Assembly (NCBI GenBank): GCA_965112735.1
Contig: OZ218958.1
Span: 1,302,001 to 1,366,000 of the forward strand
DNA from: Phaeosaccion multiseriatum
Taxonomy: Eukaryota > Ochrophyta, other classes
Reading direction: 5' to 3'
DNA length: 64,000 nt
Each line of letters opens with the position of its first letter. Position 1 is the stretch's first letter. The notes beneath the pieces are model-generated. The model did no database searches and was not told where the DNA came from. It saw nothing but the letters and a program-made list of their open reading frames with translations. Positions 33,401-44,678 of the stretch are shown in pieces. A program made the position numbers and the translations under genes.

Positions 33401-35117
33401 CCCCGCCCTCCTGCCATTGCGTGCGCTTCGTGCGGCGGTGACGGCCCTCCTGATGAAGACAACGACAATGACGGCGTTTTTGACCATCTCGACAAGTGAG
33501 TGCTTCCAGTCCTATGCATGTTGGACCGTCGCGTGCGTGTGGATGTGCTGCGTGGCCTGGGTGTGGCCTGCCCCCCAGCAGTGCATCTCTCTCTCAATGG
33601 CCTGCATCAGTCCCTGCTTGTTGTGTTTGCCCTTGTGTGTGTGTGTATGCACCCCACGGGCGCGCTTCTCTCTGTCTGGTATTTGGTTTTGGCGTAGCTA
33701 GTCAAATTTGAAATGCAAGTGCTGGACCGCTCGCTGATTGCCAGTTCACCTTATTGGTATTAGTAGGAGACCGGGCCATGCTCACAGACTTGTGTCCTTG
33801 CCGCTCCCTACACCTTCATACCTCCCTCTTCACGCTTTGCTGCACAGCTGCCCTCAGATAGCCAACCCCTTGCAGATTGAAGTTGAAGGGGGGGACGCGT
33901 GTCAAGGTGAGAGAGGGGCTGACCGGTGACTTTGCGGCTGGAAGGGAAACTTGCAAGGAGGGGTCGACCCCCTAGCTAGGGAGGGGCTCTGCCATGTGCT
34001 GAGCTCAGCCCTGCGGGTGGGCAAGCTAAACCTTCCTCAGCCACGTCGCTGATGCGTGTGACACTCCGAGGTCAGATGATACTGTCTGCTGCTCTGCTGG
34101 TCGGCGGCGCGGTGTGCAACTCATCCCCTAACTTGCCGTCATGGTCATGCGCTGGGTTGTGTGCCTCCTTCTCATCCAGACACCGACGGAGACGAGATTG
34201 TGGACACGGAGGACAAGTGAGTGGACGTGGGAGGGCACCTGGCTGTATATATATGTATATGAGTATGTTTGTGCGTATTGAGTCAGGGTTGACAAAAGTA
34301 TGCGCATGGGCCTGTGCGCCCCCCCCCGAGTGAAGTCTGTCGTGTTATTGCTTGGTGTTGGCTCAGTACCCCCCACTGCTTAACGTGAATTCCTGATTGC
34401 CGTGTCACTTTGTTGGCATTGGTAGGAGACCGGGCCATGCTAACAGACTTGTGTCCTTTGCCCACCCCTACTACCCCCCCATTCCTCCCTCTCCACGCTT
34501 TTCTCGGCACAGCTGCCCTGAGCAAATTACCACCGGCCAGGAGGATGCCGATAATGACGGAGTAGGAGACGCCTGTGACAAGTAAGGAGTCGGGCTTTAT
34601 AAAGAGTGTGTATGACATGTGTGTAAAATGTAACCCTCCGGGTTTACTCTTTCTTGTCTTTGTATTAGTTCAAAGCCCCCCACCGCTTCAATTGAAATGC
34701 AAAAGCTGGACCGCTCGCTGATTGCCGTGTCACCTTGAGGAGACCGGCTGGGCCATGCTCACAGACTTGTGTCCTTGCCTTATCCCTACCCCTTCATCCC
34801 TTACTCTCCACGCTTTGCTCTGCACAGCTGCCCTCAGATAGCCAACCCCTCCCAGGAGGATGCCGATAGTGACGGAGTAGGAGACGGCTGTGACAAGTAA
34901 GAAGTCAGGCTTTACAAAGAGTGTGTATGACATGTGTGTACTCCCCCCTGGGTTTACTCTGTCTGGTCATTTGTGTTGTTGGCTCTAACCCCCCCCACTA
35001 CTTCACTTCAAATGAAAGCCCTGCATCGTTCGCTTATCGCCGTGTCACTTTGTTGGCATTGGGAGACCGGGCCATGCTCACAGACGTGGGAGGGCACCTG
35101 CCTGTGTGTGTGCATGT

Positions 35118-35166
<49 letters not shown>

Positions 35167-38100
35167 TGTAAGCTGCGTGCGTGCCCCCTTCCATGCCCTG
35201 TAGGGACCCAGTTTGTAAACTGGCCCTATTTTTTAGTATATCTGGGCAAACCTTGAGTATCGCATATTGCGTCGTATATACTGCCCGACAGAGGCGTATA
35301 TGGGCGCTCAGGCTGGGATACGATGTAATATACGAGTATGCGACCTTTGGTTAGACGCATATGCGATTATGCGTTTCACATATTAGGGCATATGGTGTCG
35401 CATATTCTGAGTTAGTCTCGCGATCGTATATATATCTCTACCACCGCACTTGGTAGGCCCTCCATTGTCGCCACACATCCCGTACGCAGTCTTGAGTGCC
35501 TCCCCAGTGCTCCTTCAAGCTTCGGATGTTCGGACTTCTAGCGCTACAGATGGGCGACGTCGCATGGGGGTGGGTGGTCCTTCGCTATATTTTCGGTATA
35601 TTTCGGCCGTTCGAAGCGGATACACAGGGCTTTGGGAGCATGCAAGTGGTCGCATATTTTGAGAATATAAAAGGTACTACCAGCTCAGCAGCATAAATGG
35701 CCAATGTGTGCCCATATTCGTATATACTAAAAAGTACTTCCCATCGGCATATGAGAGAAGGGCAAGATCGCAAAGTCAAACTTCAATTTATTGATGTCTC
35801 GCATCCTCGGCAGTAAAGGGTGAAGGGCGTCGGAAGAGCGGGGGGAGACGGTCCCCTTCTCGGCAATGTAGGCCTGTTCCTTCTCTTCAATCTGTATCAC
35901 TCTCTGCGAAACGTTCAGGCCTGTCCCTCCCTCGCTTCGCATGCTTTGCATATCCAGCGTACGCTTGCCGGCGGGAGCCGGGCCAACGGAGGCTGTATGC
36001 AGTACGTTTCTCACACGCATCAGCCTCCTGGGTCGTCTCCGCCTTCAAGGACCTACAACGTCCCTCTTAAGGCGCACCCTGGCAGGTTCACACCTCCTGG
36101 AAGGGCTTTAATGCCACCGATGATACTTGGGAACCTTTGACCGTCATGAATGATGACCTTCCCGCTCTCTTGGGAGCAATTCCTCTCCTCTTTCCCTCGT
36201 CGCTCTTTGGCGGAGGACGCTAAACGCTTCCTTCGGTCTCGCGGCCCCTCGTCACGCCGACGCCCGCGAGGAGCAGGCCGCCGATAAGGAACCCTTCGGG
36301 AACCCTTTTTGGGTACTTTTATTATGAACATGTTCTCTCTCTCTCATCTTCTCTTTTAGCATTTAGTTTAGTCTTCTTAGTCGAGCTTCTCTCTCGAGGG
36401 GGAAGTGCTGCCCCTACAGCCTCCTCATTCATTGCCTTCGTACGTGTAACTGTCACCACGCAGTCTGCCGTATAACATTGTACAATAATACAATGTACAA
36501 TAGGTGGCTCACAGCCCACCGGGAGTAGTAGCCTGTGGCGCTCCCTCACTCTTAGCTTATCCACCCTAAAGCCAAAGGAGACTCGGCTCTTTACTGGAGC
36601 TGAGGCAAGGCCTCCAAACTTTACAACCTTGCACCCATCTCATAGATTATTGGCTCACTTTCCGACTTGCTAGCGATAGCAGGGTTGGCTACACTCGTCC
36701 CGCTTGGTTCTGAGGCGACCCCGGTTCCTGGTTCTGGCCGGCGCCAGCCGGCCTGGTTCCTGGCTGGTTCTACTCGGCGCCAGCCAGCCGGCCAGGCAGG
36801 TTCCAGGTTCTGACATGGCTGTAATAAGGCAATGATGAGGGCCAAGGTTGGTTCCTGGTTCTGGTCGGCGCCAGCCGGCCTGGTTCCTGCTTCTGGGCTG
36901 GCCTGTCTCAGAACCATGTTAGGGGCCGACTAGCCTACACGTAGCAATCAGCTTCCTCACTTCTTCCGACTGATGCAACTCGCTTCTCTGATCCAGCCAT
37001 CCTCGGCGTTCATGGAAAGGGTCTTCTTCACCCAGAATAGGGTGATCAGTCCTGGCCAAGCCAACATGAAGGAGGACTTGCTTCAGCTGACAGTGATGTT
37101 GTGTCACAACCGCGAGCATGCAGACACGGTAGGCTGGCCGCATTCGACGACGAACTGAGCAGACAAGTACTTGACCTTGCTTTAGCTGAGCAGCTTGCCG
37201 AGCTGCCGAGACGCGGGAGAGCTCTTGCGTCGGCGCAGGTCATTAGGAGCTTATCTGCTGCAGACAGAGAATGAACGTATATTTGAGCAAGTAACAAACG
37301 CATATATAGGGTGTCCGCACAACATACGCATATATATCATAAAACGCATATACTGGGTGTCGACAAAACACAATATGCGATTGTGCTTTCGCATATTGCT
37401 CTCCCCTCGAGTAGTATATACCCTTCTCCTATAGCATATGCGATTGCAATTTTTTCGGGCCCTGCGGGCGGCTGGTTAACTGGGTCCCTAATGCCCTGCC
37501 TCTCGTTCTTCTGTAGCCTGCGGTAGCCTGTGCTTATCGAGGTTGCCTGTGTATGCAGGCGTGCGATTTGGCTCCCTCCTGTGTGTAGCCAAGTGGCACC
37601 TCAGGCGTGAGCCTTCCTTACTTTTGCGGAGGAGGCCCCCCTCACCACACATGTGCTCCCTTCTCTTCTCTCCGGCCCCTCTGCTCCCTACGTTCCTTGC
37701 AGCTGCCCCTCTGTGGCCAATGCGAGCCAAGCTGATGTGAATGGCTGTATAGGTGAGGAAAGGGCAGAGCCTCACGCCCTCGCTTGCCCTGCTTCGGCCC
37801 CCTGTCGTGGAGAGCCCCCCTGGACGGCCATCCGAATGTCTCTCTTGTCGAAGCTGCTGACCACCAAACCGCTTGCTTGCTGCGCCTTCCCATCCCTGGC
37901 TTTGCTCTGCCCCCCCCCCCCCCCCTCTTTCTCTCTCTCTCCCCCTCTCTCTCTCTCTGCGCTGCTCTTTCCCCCTTCCTATAATCGCCTGTCACTGCTC
38001 GCTATCTCTGCGAACGGTGTATGGCACCCTCTTTCAGGCGATGGTGATGTCCGAGGAGACCCGATGGTATTCGGCTTCAAGCAGCAAATCTTCCTCTTCA

Positions 38101-38525
38101 AGGGAGCCCACAACGCTTGGTACGCTGCCTTGGCGGAGAAGCACTTGCAGTGGAACTGGAGGCTGTCGGTCTTCCCCTCCTGCGAGAACGGTGCCCAACC
38201 GGTGAGTCAAGAGCCGAGACACATTGGAGGGACTCGAGCCAGAGCCCCTAACGTCCCGACAATCGCTGGTGACTAGGAGGGAGAGTGCTCGCCCCTTGCA
38301 AGGGTGCTCGTGTTTTAGTCGTGCCTGTGCCCTCTAGCAATACCGTTTCCACCCTCTCGCCCGTCTTTGCTGCTTGGGGTGTCGTTTGTCGTGATCCTTT
38401 TCCCGCAGGGGTCGCTAAGCTACTTCTCGGGCGGAATGATCACTTTTCTCTGTCGTTTCATCTGTGAGCTCATTCTATTTCATCTCCTAAATCGCACGCG
38501 CGCACACACATACATACACATACAA

Positions 38526-38586
<61 letters not shown>

Positions 38587-39379
38587 GACGTATGTCACCG
38601 CCTCGGCCTTCACCTTCCCCCCCGGCCCGGACGGCGACAGCGATCAGGCCGTGGCGTCGAGAGTGCTGGTGGAGGTTCTCGACGTTGAGAAGTACAACCC
38701 CGACTACATTAAAGGAGAGCAAGTCAGCCCCAGTGCCGAGCAAATCTTGGGCTACGGCTCCCTGGGAGTCACCATCGACGACAAGCACATTGTCAAGCCG
38801 GGGCTCTACCGCATGGCCAACGGCGGCACGGTCATGGCGTTCAACGCCTACGGCCCCTGTCAAGTCAAGCGCGACCTCCACATGATGGAGGAGCTCAACG
38901 AGGCGGAAAGGCTCAAGACCTCTCGCCATCTCTCGGAGATGGCAATGGATGACGATCTTGCGGCGCTGCTGGCCGTGGAGTCCCGCCTGCACAAGGCCGA
39001 GGATAGGCCCCTCTGTGAGGCGTGGATCGCGGAAAAGCGCGTCCAGAGAGACCTCTTCACCTCACCCGGGTCGTGGGCGAGTGTGTACATGTTCACCGAC
39101 ACGTACTCCTTCCAGGTGGACTACCGCCAGGAGATCGAGCGGTGCTACGCTCACGTACTCGACGTTGGGTTCATCCACAAGCCTAATGACGTCGGAGTGG
39201 AGCGCTGGAGCGGGGTAATGGGAGAGACACAGAGCCTGAGACTCGACAGCGAAGGCAAGCCCATTGTGAGAGAGCGTGACCTGATCCTCTCCTCCTCCAA
39301 GGACGAGGACTACGTCGTGGACGGGCCCTGGGGAAGGGACTTTGTGTCCCGTTTGGACAGCACCTGGGAGCCGAAGTGA
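30403..39379 (+). CDS. Secreted TSP3 / cysteine-cassette / VWD-like protein, single-unit paralogue
   Basis: Apparently complete gene. Exon 30403-30490 encodes a signal peptide ([19 protein letters not shown], cleavage likely after QVQG). Then 30666-30769 ([16 protein letters not shown]), microexon 31122-31136, 31350-31388 ([13 protein letters not shown]), four 57-nt cassettes (31664-31720, 31909-31965, 32168-32224, 32428-32484), 32657-32722, 32887-32948, an exon ending 33236, ~33351-33497 ([12 protein letters not shown]), 33848-33906, 34180-34216, 34513-34581 and 34828-34896 ([16 protein letters not shown] TSP3), 37703-37752, 38038-38201 ([17 protein letters not shown], a VWD-like opening) and 38588-39379 (stop TGA). 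Phases agree across nearly every junction. The first cassette uses a GC donor. The 5' boundary of the exon ending 33236 is unresolved. A hAT element occupies the intron at 35201-37490. Predicted calcium-binding extracellular or cell-wall protein. Confidence 0.8.
31664..32484 (+). repeat. Run of four 57-nt cysteine-cassette exons
   Basis: Exons 31664-31720, 31909-31965, 32168-32224 and 32428-32484 each encode 19 residues: [76 protein letters not shown]. All are phase 0-0. The introns between them are also similar (CCACCCTGCTCCC...AACCA-AG), so exon plus intron duplicated as a ~260 bp unit. Confidence 0.88.
33848..34896 (+). repeat. TSP3 exons of the paralogue
   Basis: 33848-33906 [20 protein letters not shown]; 34180-34216 [12 protein letters not shown]; 34513-34581 [20 protein letters not shown]; 34828-34896 [20 protein letters not shown]. 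The last two are closer to the canonical TSP3 consensus than the array's. In the DTDGDE copy the fifth Asp/Gly position carries Glu in place of Gly. Confidence 0.85.
36705..36929. mobile_element. TCGGCCCC-family TIR element nested in the hAT element
   Basis: GGTTCTGAGGCGACC at the left and CTCAGAACCATGTTAGGGGC at the right. The interior has repeated GGTTCCTGGTTCTGG and the palindrome CCGGCGCCAGCCGG, plus GGCAATGATGAGGGCCAAGG, the reverse complement of a block in the copy at 57782. Confidence 0.7.
36970..37130 (+). pseudogene. hAT transposase C-terminal (dimerisation) remnant
   Basis: Reads [20 protein letters not shown] then [15 protein letters not shown], matching the conserved hAT C-terminal block (QPSSAxxERVFS...VMLxxN). 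The remainder of the transposase, including the RNase-H-like catalytic core, was not found. Confidence 0.75.
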
Positions 39380-41450
39380 GCTTGGTTCGAGGAGCGGAAA
39401 CGCAGCGAAGGAGGGTGCGTGGTGCGGGTTCTCTCGCCCGCCGAGCTGAGCCGCTGCGCAGAGGGTAGGGGGGGGGTGCAACTTTCTTCATTTTATATAC
39501 TTTTGGGGGTGGAGGGGGGCAGGGTTGGGAGCTTTGCTTGACCATTGACGAGTTGGCGAGCTGTGGAACGAATTTGACGGAAGCAAAGCGCCCAAGTCAG
39601 AAGGGGTTGTGCAATCTCATCATACTTTAGGGACCCGTTGAAGCACTTCCATTGTTTTAGCGTCGGTGAGTGTCAGGGGGGGGGGGGGGGGGGTCTTTAA
39701 GCTTGGGCGAGAGGCGTGAGCGCTGGTCGCAGAGGAGGAGGCCAGCGGGGCACGTGACGTCCGTTTAGAGAGGGGTGGGTAGCGTAGAAATTGCCGTGAG
39801 TCAGGGGGGGGTTGTAGCATAGAGGCGAGGCGTGAGGGACGACAGTCATGTCATCTCCGTCGTGACAGGGGTAGGCAGCGTAGGGAGAGAAAGAAGACGC
39901 CGCAAGACTTGTGAAACTGTGACTGCCATGGCAGTACGGTGAGAGGTGTTCCCATTCAATTCAAACTTCAATTATCCGTTGGCGTTGCCGTTGGCTCGGG
40001 CGGCGTGTATCCGTGTGCATCGAAAGAGGAGGTCTTCAAATCAATCCATCAATCAACCACGCATGCACTCCCTTCATGTTTAGCCCCAACTGGTGCCACT
40101 GCTGCTACTGCTACTGCTGCTGCTGCTGCTGTTGTTGCCGCTGGAACCACGACCGCACCTCTGCCACATCCGGCACACCCGATAAGTTACTCCCCACGGC
40201 GGCGACGGTAGGCGGGCTCGCCATGAGCCGCCGGCCCACTCGCATGATGTCCTCGGCCGTGGTGTCCTCAATTTTGCGACTCACGTCCTCCACCGGCTCT
40301 CGCTTCCCGTAGCTAGGCCAGAATCTGACTGCCAATGTCCTCAAACAACACCACTCGGCTCTCCAGCTGCGTGAGAATGTTGCACTGTAGCATGCTCTTG
40401 TTGGCCCGCTCGAGCTGCGCGTGCTTCATGGGTTCCCTGGCCAGCTCGTCTCAGTGCTGCAGGAGCAGGATGTGAAGCATTTCTCTCGCGCCGCCCATCA
40501 TCCATCATGCGCTTCCCTGGATGCTGCAGGTCGGGTGATAGCTAGAAAGCGTACGGCTGTGCTGCTGAGGTTATGGGTTGACAAAAGAAACCCTCCTCCT
40601 CCTCTCCTCCTCCTCCTCCTCCTCCTCTACCTCCTTCCTCGCGGCGGTAGTGCCGACAAGAAGTGAAGAGGCGGCGACAACAGAGCAGCGCAGAGCACTG
40701 CACAGCAGGCCAAGGATACAGCATCATGAAGAGGACGGTCACGCACGCACACACACAAACAAGTTGCGCACACCACCACGAAAGAGAGAGAGAGAGAGGG
40801 AGAGGGAGAGACAGACAGAGGCGCAGACAGACCGAGAGCCGATGCCATCGCAATCCCTCTCAGCCCACCACGCACACAAAATCACCAGCAGAAACTTCGG
40901 GTTCAGCACGCCAGCTTCCCCCACTTATTGCCCCGTGGCTTTCACCACTACATCCACTACCATCATTTGCCACCTCCTCTTACCATCCCATCCGTTTCCA
41001 TGCACAAGCATCAACTGCCAGCCAGAAATTACCATCCACCATCCAGCCACTCTTTACCTGCGAGGCTCATGAAGCAACTCGTCGTGCTGCACCCCGCCTG
41101 CTGCGACGAGTACCCTATTCGGAGCAAAGAAGAAGTCGGATCGGTGCTCATGCAAGTGAGACACCTGCAGGTGATGAGGATGCCCGTTCTCCGTCGCTGG
41201 ATGTAGATGATGCGAAGGATAGGTAGGCAGCTAGAGATTGTGTGTGTATGCGTCAGTCGGCAGTCGTGTGAGACTACCACGGCTAGCAAAGACTGGGGCA
41301 ATACGATGCGCTGTGGGTTTCTGTCGGAACCCTGTAGTTCACAGTTGGCTTGGTACTTCCAACAGCAGGTCAAGCGAGACGCTCGGGAGGGCAGAGGTGG
41401 CTGGGATCGACCCAGCGGCTGGTTGGGGTAGTTAGGCTGCGGCCATGATG
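39121..41450. repeat. Segmental duplication, copy 2 (partner 18237-20603)
   Basis: Direct-repeat partner of 18237-20603. In this copy the sequence continues past 41450 into a further MPP-alpha exon, so this is the more complete, probably parental, version. Confidence 0.9.
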
Positions 41451-41560
41451 GCCTCGCGGAGTATAATGTCGCCGCCAATGTCTCCGGAGTACGCCATGAT
41501 GTTGCGCTTCTGCTCTGCCAACTGTTGCTGATTTGTTCGGGAGTTCGGAAGTTGGGTGGG
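40110..41560 (-). pseudogene. Mitochondrial processing peptidase alpha subunit, pseudogene copy 2
   Basis: Minus-strand blocks in order: ~41545-41440 LAEQKRNIMAYSGDIGGDII then REAIMAAA; ~41165-41060 LHEHRSDFFFAPNRVLVAAG then GVQHDELL; ~40530-40330 LHILLQH, stop, then DELAREPMKHAQLE and NILTQLESRVVLFEDIG; ~40330-40110 YGKREPVEDVSRKIEDTTAE and VGRRLMASPPTVAAVG. These match the C-terminal half of MPP alpha, which helps cleave matrix-targeting presequences. Lesions: TGA after LLQH shared with copy 1; a 4-bp insertion at 40309-40312 (GTAGCTAGG where copy 1 has GTAGG); a similar insertion splitting AAA|YPNQPLG. No N-terminal half, so a 5'-truncated dead copy. The functional gene must be elsewhere. 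Confidence 0.85.
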
Positions 41561-41631
41561 TGTGAGAATGGGTAGGCAGGCAGCCAGGGTATAGCTAGAA
41601 GTGAGGAGAGTAGGGGGGGGGGGGTTGTGAC

Positions 41632-41760
41632 TCACATACTCATTCACTCACTCCCTCATTTAGGTTCTCGCGGTCTCACTCAATCACTCAGTCACGGGCC
41701 GTACTCCTCAGTCACGTACTCACTCACATACTCACTCGCGTACTCACTCGCGGTATCGAT
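41632..41760 (+). repeat. Imperfect tandem repeat of CACTCACTC / GTACTCACTC
   Basis: Degenerate 8-14 bp units (ACTCACTCGCGTACTCACTC and variants) over ~130 bp. Non-coding. Confidence 0.75.
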
Positions 41761-42019
41761 CTGCGCCTTACGGGTCCAGTATACACTATCCTTTTCGAAG
41801 GCCTAAAGCTTTTTGCGCCCCGAGTGGGAGGAGGTGCGTAGACTAGAAGTAGCGTCCCTCTTCCTCTCTTTGTTGTCCTCTCCTCCTGTGACGACAGTGG
41901 GAAAGAATTAAGTAGTCTTTAACATTACACTCCCCTAGCTAGTGGCTGGTGGTGCTGGTGCTCAGCGGTGCCGCCACGTCCCCCAAGCCAGTAGCTAGTA
42001 TTTCCGCCAGCTGAGGCGC

Positions 42020-43916
42020 TCACCACAGGGGAAAGGCCGTACGGAGCAGGGCCTTGCCGATGTCTCTCACCGCCTTGCTCGTGCTCTTCTCCTTCTTGTT
42101 CTTGTTCTTGTTGTTGTTGTTCTTGCCACCTCCAGTGCCGTTGTGGCCTTTCCTGCTGTCATTGCTCTCCTTCTCCTCCTCCTTCTCCCCCTCCCCAAGA
42201 AGCTCTGCAAGCTCTCTAGCGATGCGCCGCTTCGAGGGGCTGACACTCTCGCCCCCACCAGCCCCCTTGCTCTCATCCCTGCCCCCGTTTCTAACCTCCC
42301 CCATCTCCTCCTCCTTCTCCTCCTTCTCCTCACCCGGCCCCTCATTCTCCCCTTCTTCCTCCGCCTCCTCCGCCGCGAGCGCTAGTAACCTCGCTTCCTC
42401 CCACTCAAGCTCCCCCCAGTTCCTCTCGATGCGCAACTTCATGGGGTCCGTAGTTTCTGCCCGGAGCTGCTCTCTCTCCTTGCGCATCTTTGCAAGGTTC
42501 ATAGTCTCGCCCTCCTGAGCTCCCTTCAAGTAGATGCGCAGAGAGTCGAGACATGGAGGAGAGCGCGCGAGCGAGGGTCGAGCAAGGGAGGAGCGAACGT
42601 GAGGGTCGAGCGATCAAGGAGAGAAGCGATAGGGTCGAGCGAGGGAGGAGGAGCGAACGCGATCGTCGAGCGAGCAAACGACCGAAAGAAGCACCACAGC
42701 AGGGAAGACGTGACTGCGAATGGAGGGATCTGCGTGTATCCGAATACGTGCAGTGACGGCGCAGTGACATGCCTTCACACTTTACTCGTCGAGACGTACC
42801 TCCTCCTTCACTGCGCCAACCTCAACCACGCCCTTGTTCTTCCGGGTCCGCCTGTTCTTGGGGCCTTTGTTTACCGGGTTCCGCCCATACCGCACCAGCC
42901 CACGGAGGAGTGACGGAAGCAGTACGGCGCAAGGAGGAGTGGCAGCGACAGAGCGAAGAGAGGTGAGCAGCGCCGAAGCAAACCACCAGCAGCAAGAAAG
43001 AAGGGACGAAAGAACGTGGGCATGACGTAGTCCGGGTGTTCGCAATGAAGCAAAGCATCGATCCCTCCCCGACAAGGCAAGACTCGAGCGTGCACTCTAG
43101 CTAGTCGGTGAGAAGGGTTCATGTGACAGTGGAGCCAACAAGCTACCACCCGCATCCGACAGAGAGAAAGACAGAGAGACAGAGCGACAGGCACGCTCAT
43201 CTCGCACCTCCTCTCTGCATGTAGAAAACGCTCTCCTGCTTGATCACGGGAGGGGCAAAGCAAAGTCAGGGGCAAAGACAGCTTCAAAAGGACGAGGGAT
43301 GAACGTCGGCGAGCGAGGGGGATAGTGAACAGACGGTGAGACTTGGGAATTCAAGCGTCGGGTATCTGCAGCCAGCTTAAACGAGTTCACTCCGCCTATA
43401 CATGCTATCTCGCTCAAATATGTCTTCTCAAGCAATGCTCGGAGTAGGCAAGCCCTACTCCCCTTACCAGAGGAATTGGACCTCCGCTCTGCCAAGCTCC
43501 CATGGACCTTCAAGTCCAGCGACGATGTGAGCGTAGAGGGGAAAGGCAAGGGGAGCGGGGGATTAGTGCGGCTGCTCAGAGGAGCTGCGGTCTTTCCCCC
43601 GCCCGCGCGGCCAACCGGATTGGAAGCCTTTCGTGCCCAACTCCCCCACCAGACTCTTCTTCTTGCCCTCATTGTGACTCCCTCACCGCTTCATCGCCTC
43701 CCCCCGGTCATCTTGGTGCATTCCGCGTGGCACGTAGCCTCTGGCTGATGCGCCGGAGGTAGTGCGGCTCTTCCCCCCCCGTGTGCTCCAATAGCTTGAA
43801 CTCTGAGGACTTGTCTCGTTGACTCCTGCGGCGGCAGGAGGGACGAAGGCGGCGGCGCCATTCACTAGCCACACACTACACACTGCAAGGAGACTGCTGA
43901 CCATGGTTTTTATCAT
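42020..43916 (-). CDS. Putative plastid-targeted protein of unknown function (exon structure partial)
   Basis: The first exon (43916 to ~43690, donor CG|GTGAGG) encodes MIKTMVSSLLAVCSVWLVNG followed by AAAFVPP and a Ser/Arg-rich stretch. That is a signal peptide with Phe just after the cleavage site, then a transit-like region, as in proteins imported into secondary red plastids. Candidate internal exons: ~43505-43467 (SMGAWQSGGPIPL) and ~42871-42802 (GPKNRRTRKNKGVVEVGAVK, donor GTACGT). The last exon (to stop at 42020) encodes LRIYLKGAQEGETMNLAKMR, an acidic Glu-rich region and a Lys/Asn-rich tail ending SKAVRDIGKALLRTAFPLW. I recognise no domain. Joining these exons into one gene is inference; they could be two genes. 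Confidence 0.45.
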
Positions 43917-43929
43917 ATTCGCTGCCCCT

Positions 43930-44440
43930 CTTTTGGGAGCTATGCAAGGAACTCACAGATGTGGACAACCAACATGGGAACTGCCACACGCGGACAAGCG
44001 AAGGCTGGGGTGCTTGCGCTCTCTGTCTAGTGACTGGACTGGCCTATACGTAAGAGAGATGGCAGATGCTGCATGTGAGGTATACTCGGAGTCCAGGAAG
44101 CAGCACAGACGGACGGGGGGGGGGAGGGGGGGGGGTGAGGGCACCCACACGCGAACTGGATGTGTCGAAGGTGGTGGGGGGTCACTCTTGCTGTAGTGAG
44201 AGCGTGGTAGGACGTGGAGGGAGGAGGGGCGGGGTGGTGGGTGGTGGAGGGTTGCTTGGACCACTGCTGGGGGCGGGGGAGTAGGGGGTGGGTGGGTGAG
44301 AGGAAGGGTTGAGTTGGCAGCGGGTGATCATTTGCTTTCAAAACGAGAGCAGAGATCTATATATAGCGTAGCTGCATGCCTTCTCCATTGCGATACGCAC
44401 AATGCACAAAACTAGTCAAGTTGCGGGGGGGCAGAAGGGC
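43930..44440. other. No gene seen
   Basis: G-rich spacer (44115-44135, 44210-44300) with no convincing exon on either strand. Confidence 0.5.
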
Positions 44441-44556
44441 TCGACCCCTGACGCACTATCCGCTAGCGCCGGCGCCAGTCGGCGCGCTATCCGCTATCGC
44501 CGGTGCCAGCCGATCCGCTATCCGCTATCGAGAATGTGGGCGATTGCGTCAGGGGG
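44441..44556. mobile_element. TCGACCCC-family TIR element (short copy)
   Basis: Left end TCGACCCCTGACGCA, right end TGCGTCAGGGGG. The interior is a tandem of CTATCCGCTATCGCCGG and GCGCCAG modules. Same organisation as 62535-62757 with fewer modules. Confidence 0.8.
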
Positions 44557-44603
44557 TAACTTTATTGACTTAATAGGAATCACCTAAGAAACTGAAAGTG
44601 TGA

Positions 44604-44607
<4 letters not shown>

Positions 44608-44641
<34 letters not shown>
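44608..44641 (+). repeat. (GT)17 microsatellite
   Basis: Pure GT dinucleotide run, just downstream of the minus-strand LINE ORF. Confidence 0.95.
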
Positions 44642-44643
<2 letters not shown>

Positions 44644-44678
44644 GTGTCGCTGTGTCTCCGGGGCCCTCGAGGGGCCGG

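Larger units (their letters stand above)
35201..37490. mobile_element. hAT-type DNA transposon, 2290 bp, with 8-bp target duplication
   Basis: Inserted in an intron of the TSP3 paralogue. The host sequence ATGCCCTG is duplicated at 35193-35200 and 37491-37498; the uninterrupted intron in the array copies (e.g. 2540-2547) has it once. Termini are TAGGGACCCAGTT...AACTGG and CCAG..AACTGGGTCCCTA. An 8-bp duplication and TAGGG termini are hAT hallmarks. Subterminal regions carry many CGCATAT/CGTATA motifs, typical of transposase-binding sites. The only recognisable transposase is a C-terminal remnant, so it is non-autonomous. Confidence 0.9.

Noticed and set aside
43244-43672. 142-codon minus-strand ORF as a standalone gene
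   Set aside because: No domain, and it overlaps likely splice sites of the plastid-targeted gene.
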